Assembly: GCF_052030685.1 (NCBI RefSeq)
Contig: NZ_JBQAJM010000002.1
Span: 1 to 64,000, forward strand
Reading direction: 5' to 3'
Length of the DNA: 64,000 nucleotides
Origin: Caedibacter sp052030685
Lineage (GTDB): Bacteria > Pseudomonadota > Gammaproteobacteria > Francisellales > Francisellaceae
The notes beneath the pieces were generated by a model. That model was not told the origin of the DNA, ran no database searches, and saw only the letters and a list, made by a program, of their open reading frames with translations. Positions 63,987-64,000 of this stretch are shown here, in pieces. Position 1 is the first letter of the stretch; every line of letters starts with the position of its first letter. The position numbers and the translations under genes are program-made.

Positions 63987-64000
63987 ATGATAAAGGGCAA

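Noticed and set aside
1..64000. CRISPR array, riboswitch, prophage or integrase
   Set aside because: No regularly spaced repeats, conserved aptamer motif, phage structural genes or integrase were seen while reading both strands.

Overview
The window is AT-rich, tightly packed gammaproteobacterial chromosome. Gene content points to the Francisella/Fastidiosibacteraceae neighbourhood of the Thiotrichales: a cyoABCDE ubiquinol oxidase, a full nuoA-N complex I, a LexA that lacks the E. coli-type operator, and at the right edge a cluster resembling the Francisella pathogenicity island (FPI, type VI secretion subtype ii). Francisella itself is generally described as lacking LexA, so a relative such as Fangia, Cysteiniphilum or Fastidiosibacter is my best guess. 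This is inference from gene content, not a placement.

Layout. 1-0.56 kb: right end of an ISAs1-family insertion sequence. 0.77-7.2 kb: fadD, coq7, a LysR regulator, a stand-alone thioester reductase, an alpha/beta hydrolase and hemF. 7.6-10.3 kb: clpS and clpA. 10.4-17.3 kb: cyoABCDE (minus strand) and pyrG. 17.4-19.0 kb: a YozG-like regulator with a broken DUF2975 partner, then an outer-membrane beta-barrel gene with a good terminator. 19.3-34.0 kb: nuoA-N, all minus strand, preceded by tRNA-Leu(GAG), secG, tpiA and glmM. 37.0-43.0 kb: an AAA-ATPase/PD-(D/E)XK accessory gene, then a minus-strand run lexA, two small unannotated ORFs (37 and 48 codons), xseA, xseB, dsbD. 43.3-48.3 kb: an arsC/spx-like gene, tgt, cysS, prmB, aroC (plus strand). 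48.5-64 kb: minus-strand T6SS cluster.

The T6SS cluster reads, in transcription order: a 1257-aa protein of unknown type, an 881-aa protein in the pdpA position, an IcmF/TssM (PdpB) without a Walker A motif, an IglE/TssJ-like lipoprotein, a needle-only 163-aa VgrG, a 1061-aa protein ending in a DUF4280 PAAR-like domain, and a TssF (IglH)-like baseplate protein. Sheath, Hcp, TssL/DotU and TssK equivalents are not in the window, so the locus either continues to the right or is split. The C-terminus of the 881-aa protein looks like the end of a conventional VgrG OB-fold/neck, which suggests a VgrG spike split over two genes and capped by a very large PAAR fusion. This is the most interesting part of the window.

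Other notable items are a roughly 100-bp MITE-like intergenic repeat in three copies (about 4.2, 7.2 and 48.4 kb), two GTTC-N7-GTTT direct repeats at the lexA promoter, and two compact palindromic repeats. Most of the rest is ordinary housekeeping: respiration (nuo, cyo, coq7, hemF), proteolysis (clpSA), nucleotide and cell-wall precursors (pyrG, glmM), tRNA and translation functions (tgt, cysS, prmB) and DNA repair (lexA, xseAB).
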